The notes beneath the pieces were generated by a model that saw only the letters and a program-made list of their open reading frames with translations, ran no database searches and was not told the DNA's origin. 64,000 bases of DNA from Pseudomonas knackmussii B13 (GTDB lineage: Bacteria; Pseudomonadota; Gammaproteobacteria; Pseudomonadales; Pseudomonadaceae), in contig NZ_HG322950.1 of assembly GCF_000689415.1 (NCBI RefSeq), positions 1,054,001-1,118,000 on the forward strand. The letters are read 5' to 3'. Of the stretch, positions 6,439 to 15,794 are shown piece after piece. Position numbers and translations under genes: made by a program. Within the stretch, counting starts at the first letter, position 1, and every line of letters starts with the position of its first letter.

Positions 6439-8271
6439 TCAGTGCAGGGGCAGCAGCCAGGGCACCAGCAGCACGCTGACGATCATGACCAGCAGGGTGA
6501 AGGGGACACCGACTTTAACGAAGTCGCCGAAGCGATAGCCACCGGGGCCGAGCACCAGGGTGTTCACCGGCGAGGAAATCGGCGTCATGAAGGCTGCCGA
6601 GGCGGCCAGCGCGACGATCATGGCGAAGGGCTCCGGCTCGGCGCCCAGGACCTTGGCCGTGGCGATGGCGACCGGCGCCATCAGCACGGCAGTGGCCGTG
6701 TTGGAGATGAACAGGCCGATCAGCGCGGTGAGCAAGAACAGGCTGGCGAGGATCAGGTAGGGGCCGGCGCCGCCCAGCGCGGCCACCAGGCCCTGCACGG
6801 CCAGGGCGATGCCGCCGGTCTTCTGCAGGGCCAGGGCGAAGGGCAGCATGCCGACGATCAGCACCAGGCTCGGCCAGTGGATGGCGCGGTAGGCGCTGTC
6901 CATGTCGATGCAGCGGCAGGCGCCCATCAGCAGGCAGGCGATGAGCGCGGCGACCACGTTGGGCACCACACCGCTGACCATCAGCACCACCATCAGGCCG
7001 AGGGCGAACAGCGCGTGCGGCGCCTGGCTCGCGGCGGGCACGGCTTCGTCCACCTCGGCCGGCAGGTTGAGCACCAGGAAGTCGCGACCGCTGCTCTGCA
7101 ACTGGCGGATGGCCTTCCAGGTGCCGACCACCAGCAGCGTGTCGCCGACCTTCAGTTTCGCCTCCAGCAGACCTTCGACCAGCGCCTCGCCGGCGCGGCG
7201 CAGGCCCACGACGTTGAGGCCGTACTGGCTGCGGAAGGCGAGCTCCAGCACGCTCTTGCCGAGCAGCCGGGACTCCGGCGGCAGCATCACCTCGGCCATG
7301 CCGACCTCGTGGGCGCGTTCGGTGAAGTAGTCGCCGTGCAGGCTCAGCGGCTCCAGGCCGTATTCGTGGTAGAGGGCGAGCAGGTCGATGTCCGGTTGGA
7401 ACAGGTCAACCAGCAGCACGTCGCCGGCCTGCAAGACCACCTCGGCGCTGGGGCTGAGGATCTTCATGCGGAAGCTCGCCAGGCGCTCGATGGCGATCAC
7501 GTTGGTGCCGCGCTGCGAGCGCAGCTGGACTTCACCGAGGGTGACGCCGATCAGCTTGGAGCCGGGGCGGATGCGCAAGCGGCGTTCGCGCCCGGCCAAT
7601 TGGTAGTCGCGGATCAGGTCACTGAGCGAGCGGCGTTGCGTGGCGTTGCCGCCGGCTCCTTCGTTCGCGCCAAGCCAGCGGCGGGCGACGAGCATGTAGG
7701 CCACGCCGAAGGCGAGGATCAGCAGGCCGATGGGGGTGAAGCTGAAGAAGGTGAAGCCCGGCTCGCCCTCGCGCACCAGTTCGCTGTGCACCACCATGTT
7801 CGGCGGCGTGGCGACCAGGGTGAGCATGCCCGAAATCAGCCCGGCAAAGCTCAGGGGCATCATCAAGCGAGCAGGTGAGACGCGCAGCTTACCCGCGACG
7901 CTGAGTACTACCGGGATGAAGATCGCCACCACGCCGGTGGAGCTCATCACCGAACCGAGCCCGGCGACTGCCAACATCAGCAGCACCAGCAGGCGGTTTT
8001 CGTCGTTGCCCGCCTTCTGCGCGAGCCATTCGCCGATGCGGTAGGCCACGCCGGTGCGCACCAGGCCCTCGCCGATGACGAAGAGCGCGGCGATCAGGAT
8101 CACGGAAGGATCGGCGAAGCCGGCCAGGGCTTCCGAGACGCTGAGCACACCGGACAGCGGCAGCGCGACTATCACCAGCAGGGCCACCACGTCCATCCGC
8201 GGGCGGTTGAGGATGAACAGCGCCACCGCAGTGGCGAGCAGGAACAGGACCCAGAGCAGTTGCGGATTCAT
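6439..8271 (-). CDS. SLC13/DASS-family anion permease with two TrkA-C domains
   Basis: A 610-aa inner-membrane transporter of the divalent anion:Na+ symporter (SLC13/CitT) superfamily. An N-terminal membrane bundle (residues about 1-195, with SSTGVVAIFIPVVLS, the family helix-hairpin region) and a C-terminal bundle (about 400-610, with SNTATAVLMAPVAI and TPISSPVNTLVLG) flank a cytoplasmic insert. That insert has two RCK_C/TrkA-C-like repeats (around residues 215-385), typical of bacterial sulfate or dicarboxylate carriers of this type. The ATG at 8271 is preferred over one at 8301 because GGGAAG lies about 5 nt before it and the protein then begins directly with a transmembrane helix. Likely substrates are sulfate or di/tricarboxylates; the sequence does not decide. 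The winged-helix gene follows at once. Confidence 0.88.
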   Translation of the reverse strand: MNPQLLWVLFLLATAVALFILNRPRMDVVALLVIVALPLSGVLSVSEALAGFADPSVILIAALFVIGEGLVRTGVAYRIGEWLAQKAGNDENRLLVLLMLAVAGLGSVMSSTGVVAIFIPVVLSVAGKLRVSPARLMMPLSFAGLISGMLTLVATPPNMVVHSELVREGEPGFTFFSFTPIGLLILAFGVAYMLVARRWLGANEGAGGNATQRRSLSDLIRDYQLAGRERRLRIRPGSKLIGVTLGEVQLRSQRGTNVIAIERLASFRMKILSPSAEVVLQAGDVLLVDLFQPDIDLLALYHEYGLEPLSLHGDYFTERAHEVGMAEVMLPPESRLLGKSVLELAFRSQYGLNVVGLRRAGEALVEGLLEAKLKVGDTLLVVGTWKAIRQLQSSGRDFLVLNLPAEVDEAVPAASQAPHALFALGLMVVLMVSGVVPNVVAALIACLLMGACRCIDMDSAYRAIHWPSLVLIVGMLPFALALQKTGGIALAVQGLVAALGGAGPYLILASLFLLTALIGLFISNTATAVLMAPVAIATAKVLGAEPEPFAMIVALAASAAFMTPISSPVNTLVLGPGGYRFGDFVKVGVPFTLLVMIVSVLLVPWLLPLH

Positions 8272-8375
8272 GTGCTTCCCTAGCCAGACTTCGCAGCACA
8301 TTCTGCCTGCGGATAAAGACGAAATGCCTTGATCCGATGCAGCTTAGCGAAGCCTGGCCGGGGCGCAGCGATGTG

Positions 8376-10031
8376 TCAGCTCAGCCGGGCGACGGGAGTG
8401 ATCTGCCGCGGGTCGGTGCGCAGTTCGATCAGCGCCGGCTTGCCGCTGGCCTGGGCGCGCTGGAAGGCGGCGGCGAAGTCCTCGGTACGCTCGACCAGTT
8501 CGCCGTGGGCGCCAAAGGCCTGGGCGAGGGCGACGAAGTCCGGGTTATGCAGCGCCGTTCCGGAGATGCGGCCCGGGTATTCGCGCTCCTGGTGCATGCG
8601 GATGGTGCCGAGCATGCCGTTGTTCACCACGATCACGATCAGCGCCGCGCCGAACTGCACGGCGGTGGCCAGCTCCTGCGGGTACATCATGAAGCAGCCG
8701 TCGCCGGCGAAGCACACCACGCTGCGCTGCGGATCGCGCAGCTTGGCGGCGATGGCGGCGGGGAAGCCGTAGCCCATGGCGCCGTTGGTGGGGGCAAGTT
8801 GGCACCGCGCCGCACGATAGCGATAGAAGCGGTGTACCCACACGGCATAGTTGCCGGCGCCGTTGCTGATGACGGCGTTCTCGGGAAGGGTTTCGGCGAG
8901 GTAGCCGACCACCGCCGCGAGGTCGACGCCAGCCAGTTCGGCCGAGGGCGCCGGTGGCGTCGAATAGGCGAGGTAATCGGCGCGGGCTTCGGCCGTCCAT
9001 TCGCTCCACGGGCGCTCGGTCAGCGGCGGCAGGGCATCCAGTGCGGCAGCGATGGCCGGCATGCTCGCCTGGATCGGCAGCGCGGACTGGTAGACGCGGC
9101 CCAGTTCGGCAGCGTCCGGATGGATGTGGATGAGCGTCTGCTTCGGCTGCGGGCTCTGGATGAGCGTGTAGCCGGCGCTGGGCGTTTCGCTCAGGCGCGA
9201 ACCCAGCACCAGCAGCAGGTCGGCTTCCTGCACCCGCGCGGTGAGCTTGGGCGAAGCACCGAAGCCGAGCTGGCCGACGTACTGCGCGTCGCGGTTGTCG
9301 TACAGGTCCTGGCGGCGGAACGAGGCTACCACCGGCAGGTCGTTGGTCTGGGCGAAACGCTGCAGCGCATGGCGCGCCGGCTCGTCCCAGCCGGGGCCGC
9401 CAACGATCAGCAGCGGCTTGCGCGCGCGGCTGAGCAGACTGCGCAGTTCATGCACGGCGGCGCCCGCCGGGGCGACCTGGGGAATGCGCGGGGCCGGCGC
9501 GTCGGCCACCTGGGCTGAGCCGAACAGCACTTCTTCCGGCAGGCCGATGACCACCGGGCCGGGGCGCCCGGACTGGGCGACGGCGAAGGCCTGGGCGACC
9601 ACTTCCGGGATGCGCGCGATGTCGTCGATTTCCGTGGCCCACTTGGCCAGGCCACCGAACATCTGCCGGTAGTCCACTTCCTGGAAGGCCTCGCGGCCCA
9701 TGAAGGCGCTCTCCACCTGGCCGACGAAGAGGATCATCGGCGTCGAATCCTGTTTTGCCGTGTGCACGCCGTTGGCCGCGTGGGTCGCGCCCGGGCCGCG
9801 GGTGACGAAGCAGATGCCCGGGCGGCCGGTGAGCTTGCCGTAGGCATCGGCCATGTTCGAGGCGGCGCCTTCGTGGCGGGTGACGATGGTGCGGATGCTG
9901 CTCGCGTCGTGCAGGGCGTCGAGCACCGGCAGGTAGCTTTCGCCGGGGATGCAGTAGACGGTGTCCACCGCATTGCCCAGCAGGGCGTCGACGAGGATCT
10001 GGCCGCCGTTGCGGACGGGGAGGTCGGACAT
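8376..10031 (-). CDS. ThDP-dependent enzyme, acetolactate synthase-like
   Basis: The 551-aa protein has the three-domain layout of the acetolactate synthase/pyruvate oxidase family. The N-terminal ThDP pyrimidine domain has the catalytic Glu in RHEGAASNMADAYG, the central domain is nucleotide-binding-like, and the C-terminal diphosphate domain has GDGCFMMYPQEL...NNG (the GDG-x-NN motif). It is probably not the biosynthetic IlvI/IlvB enzyme, because no small regulatory subunit gene (ilvH) is nearby and it stands alone. Alternatives are a benzoylformate-, oxalyl- or 2-oxo-acid decarboxylase or carboligase. AGGAG lies about 9 nt before the ATG. It is divergent from the M14 peptidase gene. The activity is unassigned. 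Confidence 0.85.
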   Translation of the reverse strand: MSDLPVRNGGQILVDALLGNAVDTVYCIPGESYLPVLDALHDASSIRTIVTRHEGAASNMADAYGKLTGRPGICFVTRGPGATHAANGVHTAKQDSTPMILFVGQVESAFMGREAFQEVDYRQMFGGLAKWATEIDDIARIPEVVAQAFAVAQSGRPGPVVIGLPEEVLFGSAQVADAPAPRIPQVAPAGAAVHELRSLLSRARKPLLIVGGPGWDEPARHALQRFAQTNDLPVVASFRRQDLYDNRDAQYVGQLGFGASPKLTARVQEADLLLVLGSRLSETPSAGYTLIQSPQPKQTLIHIHPDAAELGRVYQSALPIQASMPAIAAALDALPPLTERPWSEWTAEARADYLAYSTPPAPSAELAGVDLAAVVGYLAETLPENAVISNGAGNYAVWVHRFYRYRAARCQLAPTNGAMGYGFPAAIAAKLRDPQRSVVCFAGDGCFMMYPQELATAVQFGAALIVIVVNNGMLGTIRMHQEREYPGRISGTALHNPDFVALAQAFGAHGELVERTEDFAAAFQRAQASGKPALIELRTDPRQITPVARLS

Positions 10032-10268
10032 GCTTCGGGCTCCTGTGGATAACGGGCCGCGGCCGCGCTGGCGGAGCGCCGACGAGCCCCGCCAGGCGCG
10101 GCCCGGCGTGCCGATCTTCGGGGCAAAGGGGCAGGTGCGCCAAGCGACCTTTCTTCACGAGGTCATTCCGCGCCGGAATGACGCATGTGGCAATCGGTCT
10201 GGTTCGGCCCGGGGGAGGCTGGACTAAGGTGTTCGGGGTCTTTGGATCACCACGAAAGGAGGCCCGCC

Positions 10269-12173
10269 ATGCGCTCTCAAGGATTTCATCCGCTGCTCGC
10301 CGCTCTGCTGCTAGGCACCAGCTTGCCAGCCCACGCCACGCTACCCCAGGCGCCTGGTTACATCGACGATAGCGCCTACCCGGCGGCAGCCAGGCAACGC
10401 ATCCTGCCGCCGATGTTCGAGCAGAAGCTCGCCAGCACCCGCTACCTCGCCAAGGCCGGTGACCCGCTGATCACCCTCGCCGAGTCCAGCGGCTTCACGC
10501 AGACCAGCGATTACCACCAGACCCGTGAATACCTGCAGAAGCTGGTCGACGCCTCCGCCGGCAAGCTGCAGCTGAGCGAGTTGCCGGAGAAGAGCGCCAC
10601 CGGCGAGCCGATGCTGCTGGTGACTGCCTCGACCCTGGCCGACAAGTCGCCTGCCGCACTGAACCAGTCCGGCAGGCCGACGCTCTTCGTCGAGGCCGAG
10701 ATCCATCCCGGCGAGGCCAACGGCAAGGACGCGATGTTCATGCTGCTGCGCGACATGGTCACCGGCGCCAAGCCGCTGGCCGGGTTGCTGGAGAAGGTCA
10801 ACATCCTCTTCATCCCTACGGTCAACGTCGATGGCGACCTGCGCCGCAGCGCCTATGGGCGGATCAACCAGAACGGCCCGGCGGTCACCGGCTGGCGCGT
10901 CAACGGCCAGAACCTCAACCTCAACCGCGACTTCACCAAGCTCGACAGCGCGGAGATCCGCAACGTCGCCTGGGTGTTCAACCAGTACGACCTGAGCTTC
11001 TTCGCCGATACCCACTCCACCGACGGCGCCATGTATCCCTACGACAGCTCGTACTGCCACAACGGCAACGGCTGGTCGCCGGCCTCCAGCGAATGGATGG
11101 ACAAGGTCATGCGCGGCCCGGTGTACAAGGAGCTGGAAGGCGACGGCCACGTGGTCCACGAGTGCATCAGCCTCAACGACAACCAGGACCCGGCCAAGGG
11201 CTACTACCCGTATCGCACGGACCTTGCGCGCTTCTCCAACCAGTACGGCGACATCCGCAACGTGCCCTCGGTCCTCATCGAGCAGCACGCGCTGCATCCC
11301 TACGAAACCCAGGTGCTGGGCAACTACGTGATGCTCAAGGCGATGTTCCAGGTGATCGGCGACAACGCCGAGTCGCTCAAGGCGGCCATCGCCAAGGACC
11401 GCGAGCGCCTGCTGGCGGAGAAGGAGGTGACGCTCACCTGGAAGCCGGGCAAGGACCAGCACACGCCCTTCATCGTCGGTGACTACCGCTACGAGCAGTC
11501 GCCGATCACCGGGGCGAAGACCATCGTATGGAGCAACAAGCCGAAGCAGCTGGAGGTGCCGATCAGCGACAACTCGGTGCCGGACCTGGTGGTCAAGCGG
11601 CCGAAGCAGTACGTGGTGCCGGTGCAGTGGGGGGAGGTCATCGCGCGCCTGAAGGCCCACGGCATCCAGATGAAGACCCTGGACCAGCCGACGCCCATCG
11701 AGGTGACGCTCTACCGCATGGACGGCATCAAGCTGGCCGGCGGCTTCGAGCCCGACCGCGCGGCGGCCAACGAGATTCCTGGCTACGAGGGACACCTGCT
11801 GGTAAGCGGCAGCGCCAAGCCGTTCCAGCGCCTGCAGACCTTCCCGGCCGGCTCGGTGGTGATCGACACCGACCAGCCGCTGGGCGTGCTGGCGGTCAAC
11901 CTGCTGACGGCCGAGAGCCCGGACTCCTTCTGGTCCTGGGGCTTCTTCAACTCGACCCTGGTGGTGGCCGAGGAGCCCGAGGAATACGTGATGGAGCCGA
12001 TGGCGCGGAAGATGCTCGCCGAGGACCCGAAGCTGAAGGCCGAGTTCGAGCAGAAGCTGAAGAGCGACAAGGCCTTCGCCAAGAACCCGCAGGCGCGCCT
12101 GCAGTGGTTTTACGAGCGCACGCCGTTCCACGACGTGAATGCGTATGTGTATCCGGTGGGGGCGGTGTTCTGA
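10269..12173 (+). CDS. Secreted M14-family zinc carboxypeptidase
   Basis: A 634-aa exported metallopeptidase. Residues 1-23 form a Sec signal peptide (basic start, LLAALLLG core, AHA cleavage site). The M14 zinc site is visible as H-P-G-E in EAEIHPGEANG (HxxE) and the later His in FADTHSTDG, with an NLNRDF substrate-binding segment between them. Residues 380-634 are an extra C-terminal region not needed for the M14 fold. AAAGGAGG (10255-10262) sets the ATG at 10269 and rejects a longer frame from 10185 that would bury the signal peptide. It stands alone, divergent from the ThDP enzyme; a REP pair follows. The natural substrate is unknown. Confidence 0.88.
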   Translation: MRSQGFHPLLAALLLGTSLPAHATLPQAPGYIDDSAYPAAARQRILPPMFEQKLASTRYLAKAGDPLITLAESSGFTQTSDYHQTREYLQKLVDASAGKLQLSELPEKSATGEPMLLVTASTLADKSPAALNQSGRPTLFVEAEIHPGEANGKDAMFMLLRDMVTGAKPLAGLLEKVNILFIPTVNVDGDLRRSAYGRINQNGPAVTGWRVNGQNLNLNRDFTKLDSAEIRNVAWVFNQYDLSFFADTHSTDGAMYPYDSSYCHNGNGWSPASSEWMDKVMRGPVYKELEGDGHVVHECISLNDNQDPAKGYYPYRTDLARFSNQYGDIRNVPSVLIEQHALHPYETQVLGNYVMLKAMFQVIGDNAESLKAAIAKDRERLLAEKEVTLTWKPGKDQHTPFIVGDYRYEQSPITGAKTIVWSNKPKQLEVPISDNSVPDLVVKRPKQYVVPVQWGEVIARLKAHGIQMKTLDQPTPIEVTLYRMDGIKLAGGFEPDRAAANEIPGYEGHLLVSGSAKPFQRLQTFPAGSVVIDTDQPLGVLAVNLLTAESPDSFWSWGFFNSTLVVAEEPEEYVMEPMARKMLAEDPKLKAEFEQKLKSDKAFAKNPQARLQWFYERTPFHDVNAYVYPVGAVF

Positions 12174-12198
12174 GGGGAGAGGACTGGATGCGGCTCTT

Positions 12199-12260
12199 GT
12201 AGGGGCGAGCTTGCTCGCGAACCGCTGTCCAGGAGCTTCGCGAGCAAGCTCGCTCCTACA
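12199..12260. repeat. REP inverted pair
   Basis: REP palindromes at 12199-12222 and 12237-12260 face each other with a 14-bp spacer, between the convergent M14 peptidase and valS genes. Confidence 0.85.
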
Positions 12261-12290
12261 CAAGAGCAGAACCGCGCCTACCCTCGGAAA

Positions 12291-12318
12291 GCACAAGGCC
12301 CGCATTCGCGGGCCTTGT
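12291..12318. terminator. Hairpin between M14 peptidase and valS (bidirectional)
   Basis: ACAAGGCCCG/CGGGCCTTGT is a 10-bp stem with a 6-nt loop and short T-rich flanks on both strands. It lies just beyond the valS stop on the minus strand. Confidence 0.6.
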
Positions 12319-12328
12319 GTTCGATGCC

Positions 12329-15178
12329 TTACAGGCTGGCGATCTTCTCGCGCTGCTGGATCAGGTTGGTGACGGCCTGCTCGGCTTCAGCCAGCTTGGC
12401 GCGTTCCTTCTCGATCACATCGGCTGGGGCCTTGGCGACGAAGCCTTCGTTGGCGAGCTTGCCGCCTACGCGTTTGACTTCGCCTTCCAGGCGCTGGATT
12501 TCCTTGTCCAGGCGGGCCATTTCGGCGGCCTTGTCGATCAGCCCAGCCATTGGCACCAGCACCTGCAGGTCGCCGACCAGCGCGGTGGCGGACATCGGCG
12601 GCTCTTCGCCTTCGTCCAGCACGCGGATGGTTTCGAGCTTGGCCAGCTTCATCAGCAGCGGCTCGTTTTCGGCCAGGCGGCGGTGGTCCTCGGGCGAGGC
12701 GTTGTTAAGCACCAGGTCGATGCGCTTGGCCATGGAGATGTTCATCTCGCCGCGGATCTGGCGGATGCCCAGCATCAGCGCCTTGACCCACTCGATGTCA
12801 CCCACGGCGGCGGCATCGATCTTCGACTCGTCGGCGATCGGCCAGGGTTGCAGCATCAGGGTGTCGCCGGACTTGCCAGCCTGGCCCTTGATGCGTTGCC
12901 AGATTTCTTCGGTGATGTACGGCATGAACGGATGCGCCAGGCGCAGCGCCACTTCCAGCACGCGGATCAGGGTGCGGCGGGTGCCGCGCTGACGCTCGAT
13001 GGAGGCGTTCTCGTCCCACAACACCGGCTTGACCAGCTCCAGGTACCAGGCGCAGTACTCGTCCCAGACGAACTCGTACAGGGCCTGGGTGGCGAGGTCG
13101 AAGCGGAAGGCGTCGAGCTGGCGCGCGACTTCCTGCTCGGCGCGTTGCAGCTGGGAGATGATCCAGCGGTCCACCGAGGACAGCTCGACCGGCTCGCCAT
13201 TCACGCCGCAATCCTTGCCGTCGGTGTTCTCGATGACGAAGTTGGCGGCGTTCCACAGCTTGTTGCAGAAGTTGCGGTAACCCTCGACGCGGCCCATGTC
13301 GAACTTGATGTCGCGGCCGGTGGAGGCCAGCGAGCAGAAAGTGAAGCGCAGGGCGTCGGTGCCGTAGCTGGCGATGCCTTCGGGGAACTCGGCCTTGGTC
13401 TGCTTGGCGATCTTCTCGGCGAGCTTGGGCTGCATCATGCCGCTGGCGCGTTTCTCCAGCAGCGCGTCGAGGGTGATGCCGTCGACGATGTCCAGCGGGT
13501 CGAGCACGTTGCCCTTGGACTTGGACATCTTCTGGCCGTGGCTGTCGCGCACCAGGCCGTGGACGTAGACGGTCTTGAACGGAACCTGCGCGCTACCGTC
13601 GCCGTTCTTGATGAGGTGCATCGTCAGCATGATCATCCGGGCGACCCAGAAGAAGATGATGTCGAAGCCGGTCACCAGCACGTCGGTGGGGTGGAAGGTC
13701 TTCAGGTACTCGGTCTGTTCCGGCCAGCCGAGGGTGGAGAAGGTCCACAGGCCCGAGCTGAACCAGGTGTCGAGGACGTCATCGTCCTGGCGCAGCTTGG
13801 CGTCGCCCAGGTTGTGCTTGGCGCGTACTTCCGCCTCGTCGCGGCCGACGTAGACGTTGCCGGCCTCGTCGTACCAGGCCGGGATGCGGTGGCCCCACCA
13901 CAGCTGGCGGCTGATGCACCAGTCCTGGATGTCGCGCATCCAGCTGAAATACATGTTCTCGTACTGCTTGGGCACGAACTGGATGCGGCCGTCTTCCACT
14001 GCGGCGATGGCAGGCTCCGCCAGCGGCTTGGTGGAGACGTACCACTGGTCGGTCAGCCAGGGTTCGATGACGGTGCCGGAGCGGTCGCCCTTGGGCACTT
14101 TCAGCGCGTGGTCGTCGATCTTCTCGAGCAGGCCGGCGGCTTCGAAGTCGGCGACGATCTGCTTGCGCGCGACGAAACGGTCCAGGCCGGCGTAGGCGGC
14201 CGGCAGGCTGGCGTCGATTTGGTCGTTGACGCTGCCGTCGAGGTGGAACACCTGGGCGGTGGCGAGGACCGCGGCGTCCTTGTCGAAGATGTTGATCAGC
14301 GGCAGGTCGTGGCGCTTGCCGACTTCATAGTCGTTGAAGTCGTGGGCCGGGGTGATCTTCACGCAGCCGGTGCCGAACTCGCGGTCGACATAGTCGTCGG
14401 CGATGATCGGGATGCGGCGGCCTACCAGCGGTAGTTCGATGAAGGTGCCGATCAGGGCCTGGTAGCGCTCGTCTTCCGGGTGCACGGCGACCGCGCTGTC
14501 ACCGAGCATGGTTTCCGGACGGGTGGTGGCGACGACCAGGTAGTCCTTGCCTTCGGCAGTCTTGTGACCGTCGGCCAGCGGGTAGCGCAGGTGCCACAGG
14601 TGGCCCTTCTCGTCGTGGTTCTCCACTTCGAGGTCGGAAATGGCGGTGTGGAACTTGGTGTCCCAGTTGACCAGGCGCTTGCCGCGGTAGATCAGGCCGT
14701 CGTCGTACAGGCGGACGAAGGCTTCCTTCACCGCGTTGGACAGGCCCTCGTCCATGGTGAAGCGCTCGCGCGACCAGTCCACGGAGGAACCCAGGCGACG
14801 GATCTGGCGGGTGATGGTGCCGCCGGACTGCTCCTTCCACTCCCAGACTTTCTCCAGGAACTTCTCGCGGCCGAGGTCGTGGCGACCCACGCCCTGGGCG
14901 GCCAGTTGGCGCTCCACCACCATCTGGGTGGCGATGCCGGCGTGGTCGGTGCCCGGCTGCCACAGGGTGTTGCGGCCCTGCATGCGGCGGTAGCGGATCA
15001 GCGCGTCCATGATGGCGTTGTTGAAGCCGTGACCCATGTGCAGGCTGCCGGTGACGTTCGGCGGCGGGATCATGATGGTGTACGGCTCGCCGGAACCCTG
15101 CGGGGCGAAGTAGTTGTTCTTCTCCCAGGTCGGGTACCAGTGGGATTCGATGGCGTGGGGCTGGTAGGTCTTGTCCAT
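12329..15178 (-). CDS. valS: Valyl-tRNA synthetase
   Basis: The 949-aa class Ia synthetase charges tRNA-Val. Signature elements are all present: PPPNVTGSLHMGHGF (HIGH box, near residue 45), the large CP1 editing insertion, KMSKSKGNVLDP (KMSKS loop, near residue 550), the anticodon-binding helical domain, and a C-terminal coiled-coil arm (last 70 residues, rich in E/K/R). Length is normal for Pseudomonas ValS. It is the last gene of a minus-strand group with holC and pepA, though a REP-containing gap of about 230 bp separates it from the upstream member, so it probably has its own promoter there. Confidence 0.98.
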   Translation of the reverse strand: MDKTYQPHAIESHWYPTWEKNNYFAPQGSGEPYTIMIPPPNVTGSLHMGHGFNNAIMDALIRYRRMQGRNTLWQPGTDHAGIATQMVVERQLAAQGVGRHDLGREKFLEKVWEWKEQSGGTITRQIRRLGSSVDWSRERFTMDEGLSNAVKEAFVRLYDDGLIYRGKRLVNWDTKFHTAISDLEVENHDEKGHLWHLRYPLADGHKTAEGKDYLVVATTRPETMLGDSAVAVHPEDERYQALIGTFIELPLVGRRIPIIADDYVDREFGTGCVKITPAHDFNDYEVGKRHDLPLINIFDKDAAVLATAQVFHLDGSVNDQIDASLPAAYAGLDRFVARKQIVADFEAAGLLEKIDDHALKVPKGDRSGTVIEPWLTDQWYVSTKPLAEPAIAAVEDGRIQFVPKQYENMYFSWMRDIQDWCISRQLWWGHRIPAWYDEAGNVYVGRDEAEVRAKHNLGDAKLRQDDDVLDTWFSSGLWTFSTLGWPEQTEYLKTFHPTDVLVTGFDIIFFWVARMIMLTMHLIKNGDGSAQVPFKTVYVHGLVRDSHGQKMSKSKGNVLDPLDIVDGITLDALLEKRASGMMQPKLAEKIAKQTKAEFPEGIASYGTDALRFTFCSLASTGRDIKFDMGRVEGYRNFCNKLWNAANFVIENTDGKDCGVNGEPVELSSVDRWIISQLQRAEQEVARQLDAFRFDLATQALYEFVWDEYCAWYLELVKPVLWDENASIERQRGTRRTLIRVLEVALRLAHPFMPYITEEIWQRIKGQAGKSGDTLMLQPWPIADESKIDAAAVGDIEWVKALMLGIRQIRGEMNISMAKRIDLVLNNASPEDHRRLAENEPLLMKLAKLETIRVLDEGEEPPMSATALVGDLQVLVPMAGLIDKAAEMARLDKEIQRLEGEVKRVGGKLANEGFVAKAPADVIEKERAKLAEAEQAVTNLIQQREKIASL

Positions 15179-15295
15179 GAGCGCGGCGGGACCCTTTAAG
15201 CGGCTAGACGGAAAACCGCTGAGTATAACGGCTGGCGAGGGGTGGCGGCCACCGGGGATCGGCGCGCATGGCGGCGTTTCCCGCCGGCGAGCCCG

Positions 15296-15388
15296 TGTAG
15301 GAGCGGACCTTGTCCGCGAATTGCGCGCATGGCGCGCGCCTACAAGGGCTCGGCGTGAGGATTTTCGCGGATGAGATCCGCTCCTACA
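15296..15388. repeat. REP variant pair (GGACCTTGTCC type)
   Basis: TGTAGGAGCGGACCTTGTCCGCGAA (15296-15320 without its last bases) and its inverted counterpart ending GATCCGCTCCTACA (15364-15388) bracket a smaller palindrome-rich segment. The variant core differs from the AGCTTGCT type elsewhere and recurs at 60660-60707. Confidence 0.8.
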
Positions 15389-15407
15389 GGGGAGCGGTTC
15401 GATGTGG

Positions 15408-15779
15408 TCAGGATTTGCGCTGGGCCAGCAGGCGCTGCAGGCGGGCTTCCAGTCGGCGTTGCAGCTCGGCTTCGATCTGCGGCACGAAGTCGTCGATCAC
15501 GTCCTGCAGGATCAGCTGCGCTGCGGCGCGCAGCTCGCTGTCCAGGCGCGCCTGTTCGCTGTCCCAGGTGATCGGCTCGGGCGCGGCCGGCGGCTCCGGC
15601 GCCTGTTGCGGGCGCGGCGAAGGGGCCACCACGTCGGAAAGCAGCGGGATGTTGTCCGGCTCGAAGGACTCGGTGAGCAGGGGCGGGTTGCCCTCCGCTT
15701 CGCCGAGCAGATCGTGGATCGACTCGAGGTCGTCGAGCAGGTGGTCGGGGTCGGTGGTTGGTGGCTTGCGGCTGTCCAT
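15408..15779 (-). CDS. Conserved hypothetical protein between holC and valS
   Basis: A 123-aa acidic protein with three parts: an N-terminal Asp/Glu/Leu-rich segment (residues 8-35), a proline/alanine-rich linker (about 50-70), and a C-terminal amphipathic helix with repeated E-x-x-L-x-R-R-L units (about 75-121) that should form a coiled coil. No catalytic motif, signal peptide or membrane segment is visible. It begins 15 nt after the end of holC and is surely co-transcribed with it. This placement next to holC is conserved in Pseudomonas as far as I recall, which suggests, but does not show, a link to replisome assembly. Confidence 0.75.
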   Translation of the reverse strand: MDSRKPPTTDPDHLLDDLESIHDLLGEAEGNPPLLTESFEPDNIPLLSDVVAPSPRPQQAPEPPAAPEPITWDSEQARLDSELRAAAQLILQDVIDDFVPQIEAELQRRLEARLQRLLAQRKS

Positions 15780-15794
15780 GGTTCCGAGGGAGCG

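Noticed and set aside
12317..14434. A long plus-strand open frame (about 700 codons) antisense to valS
   Set aside because: It has no ribosome site or domain, and its composition (Gly/Ala/Asp/His/Gln-rich) is that of a GC-rich shadow frame. ValS is unambiguous on the other strand.
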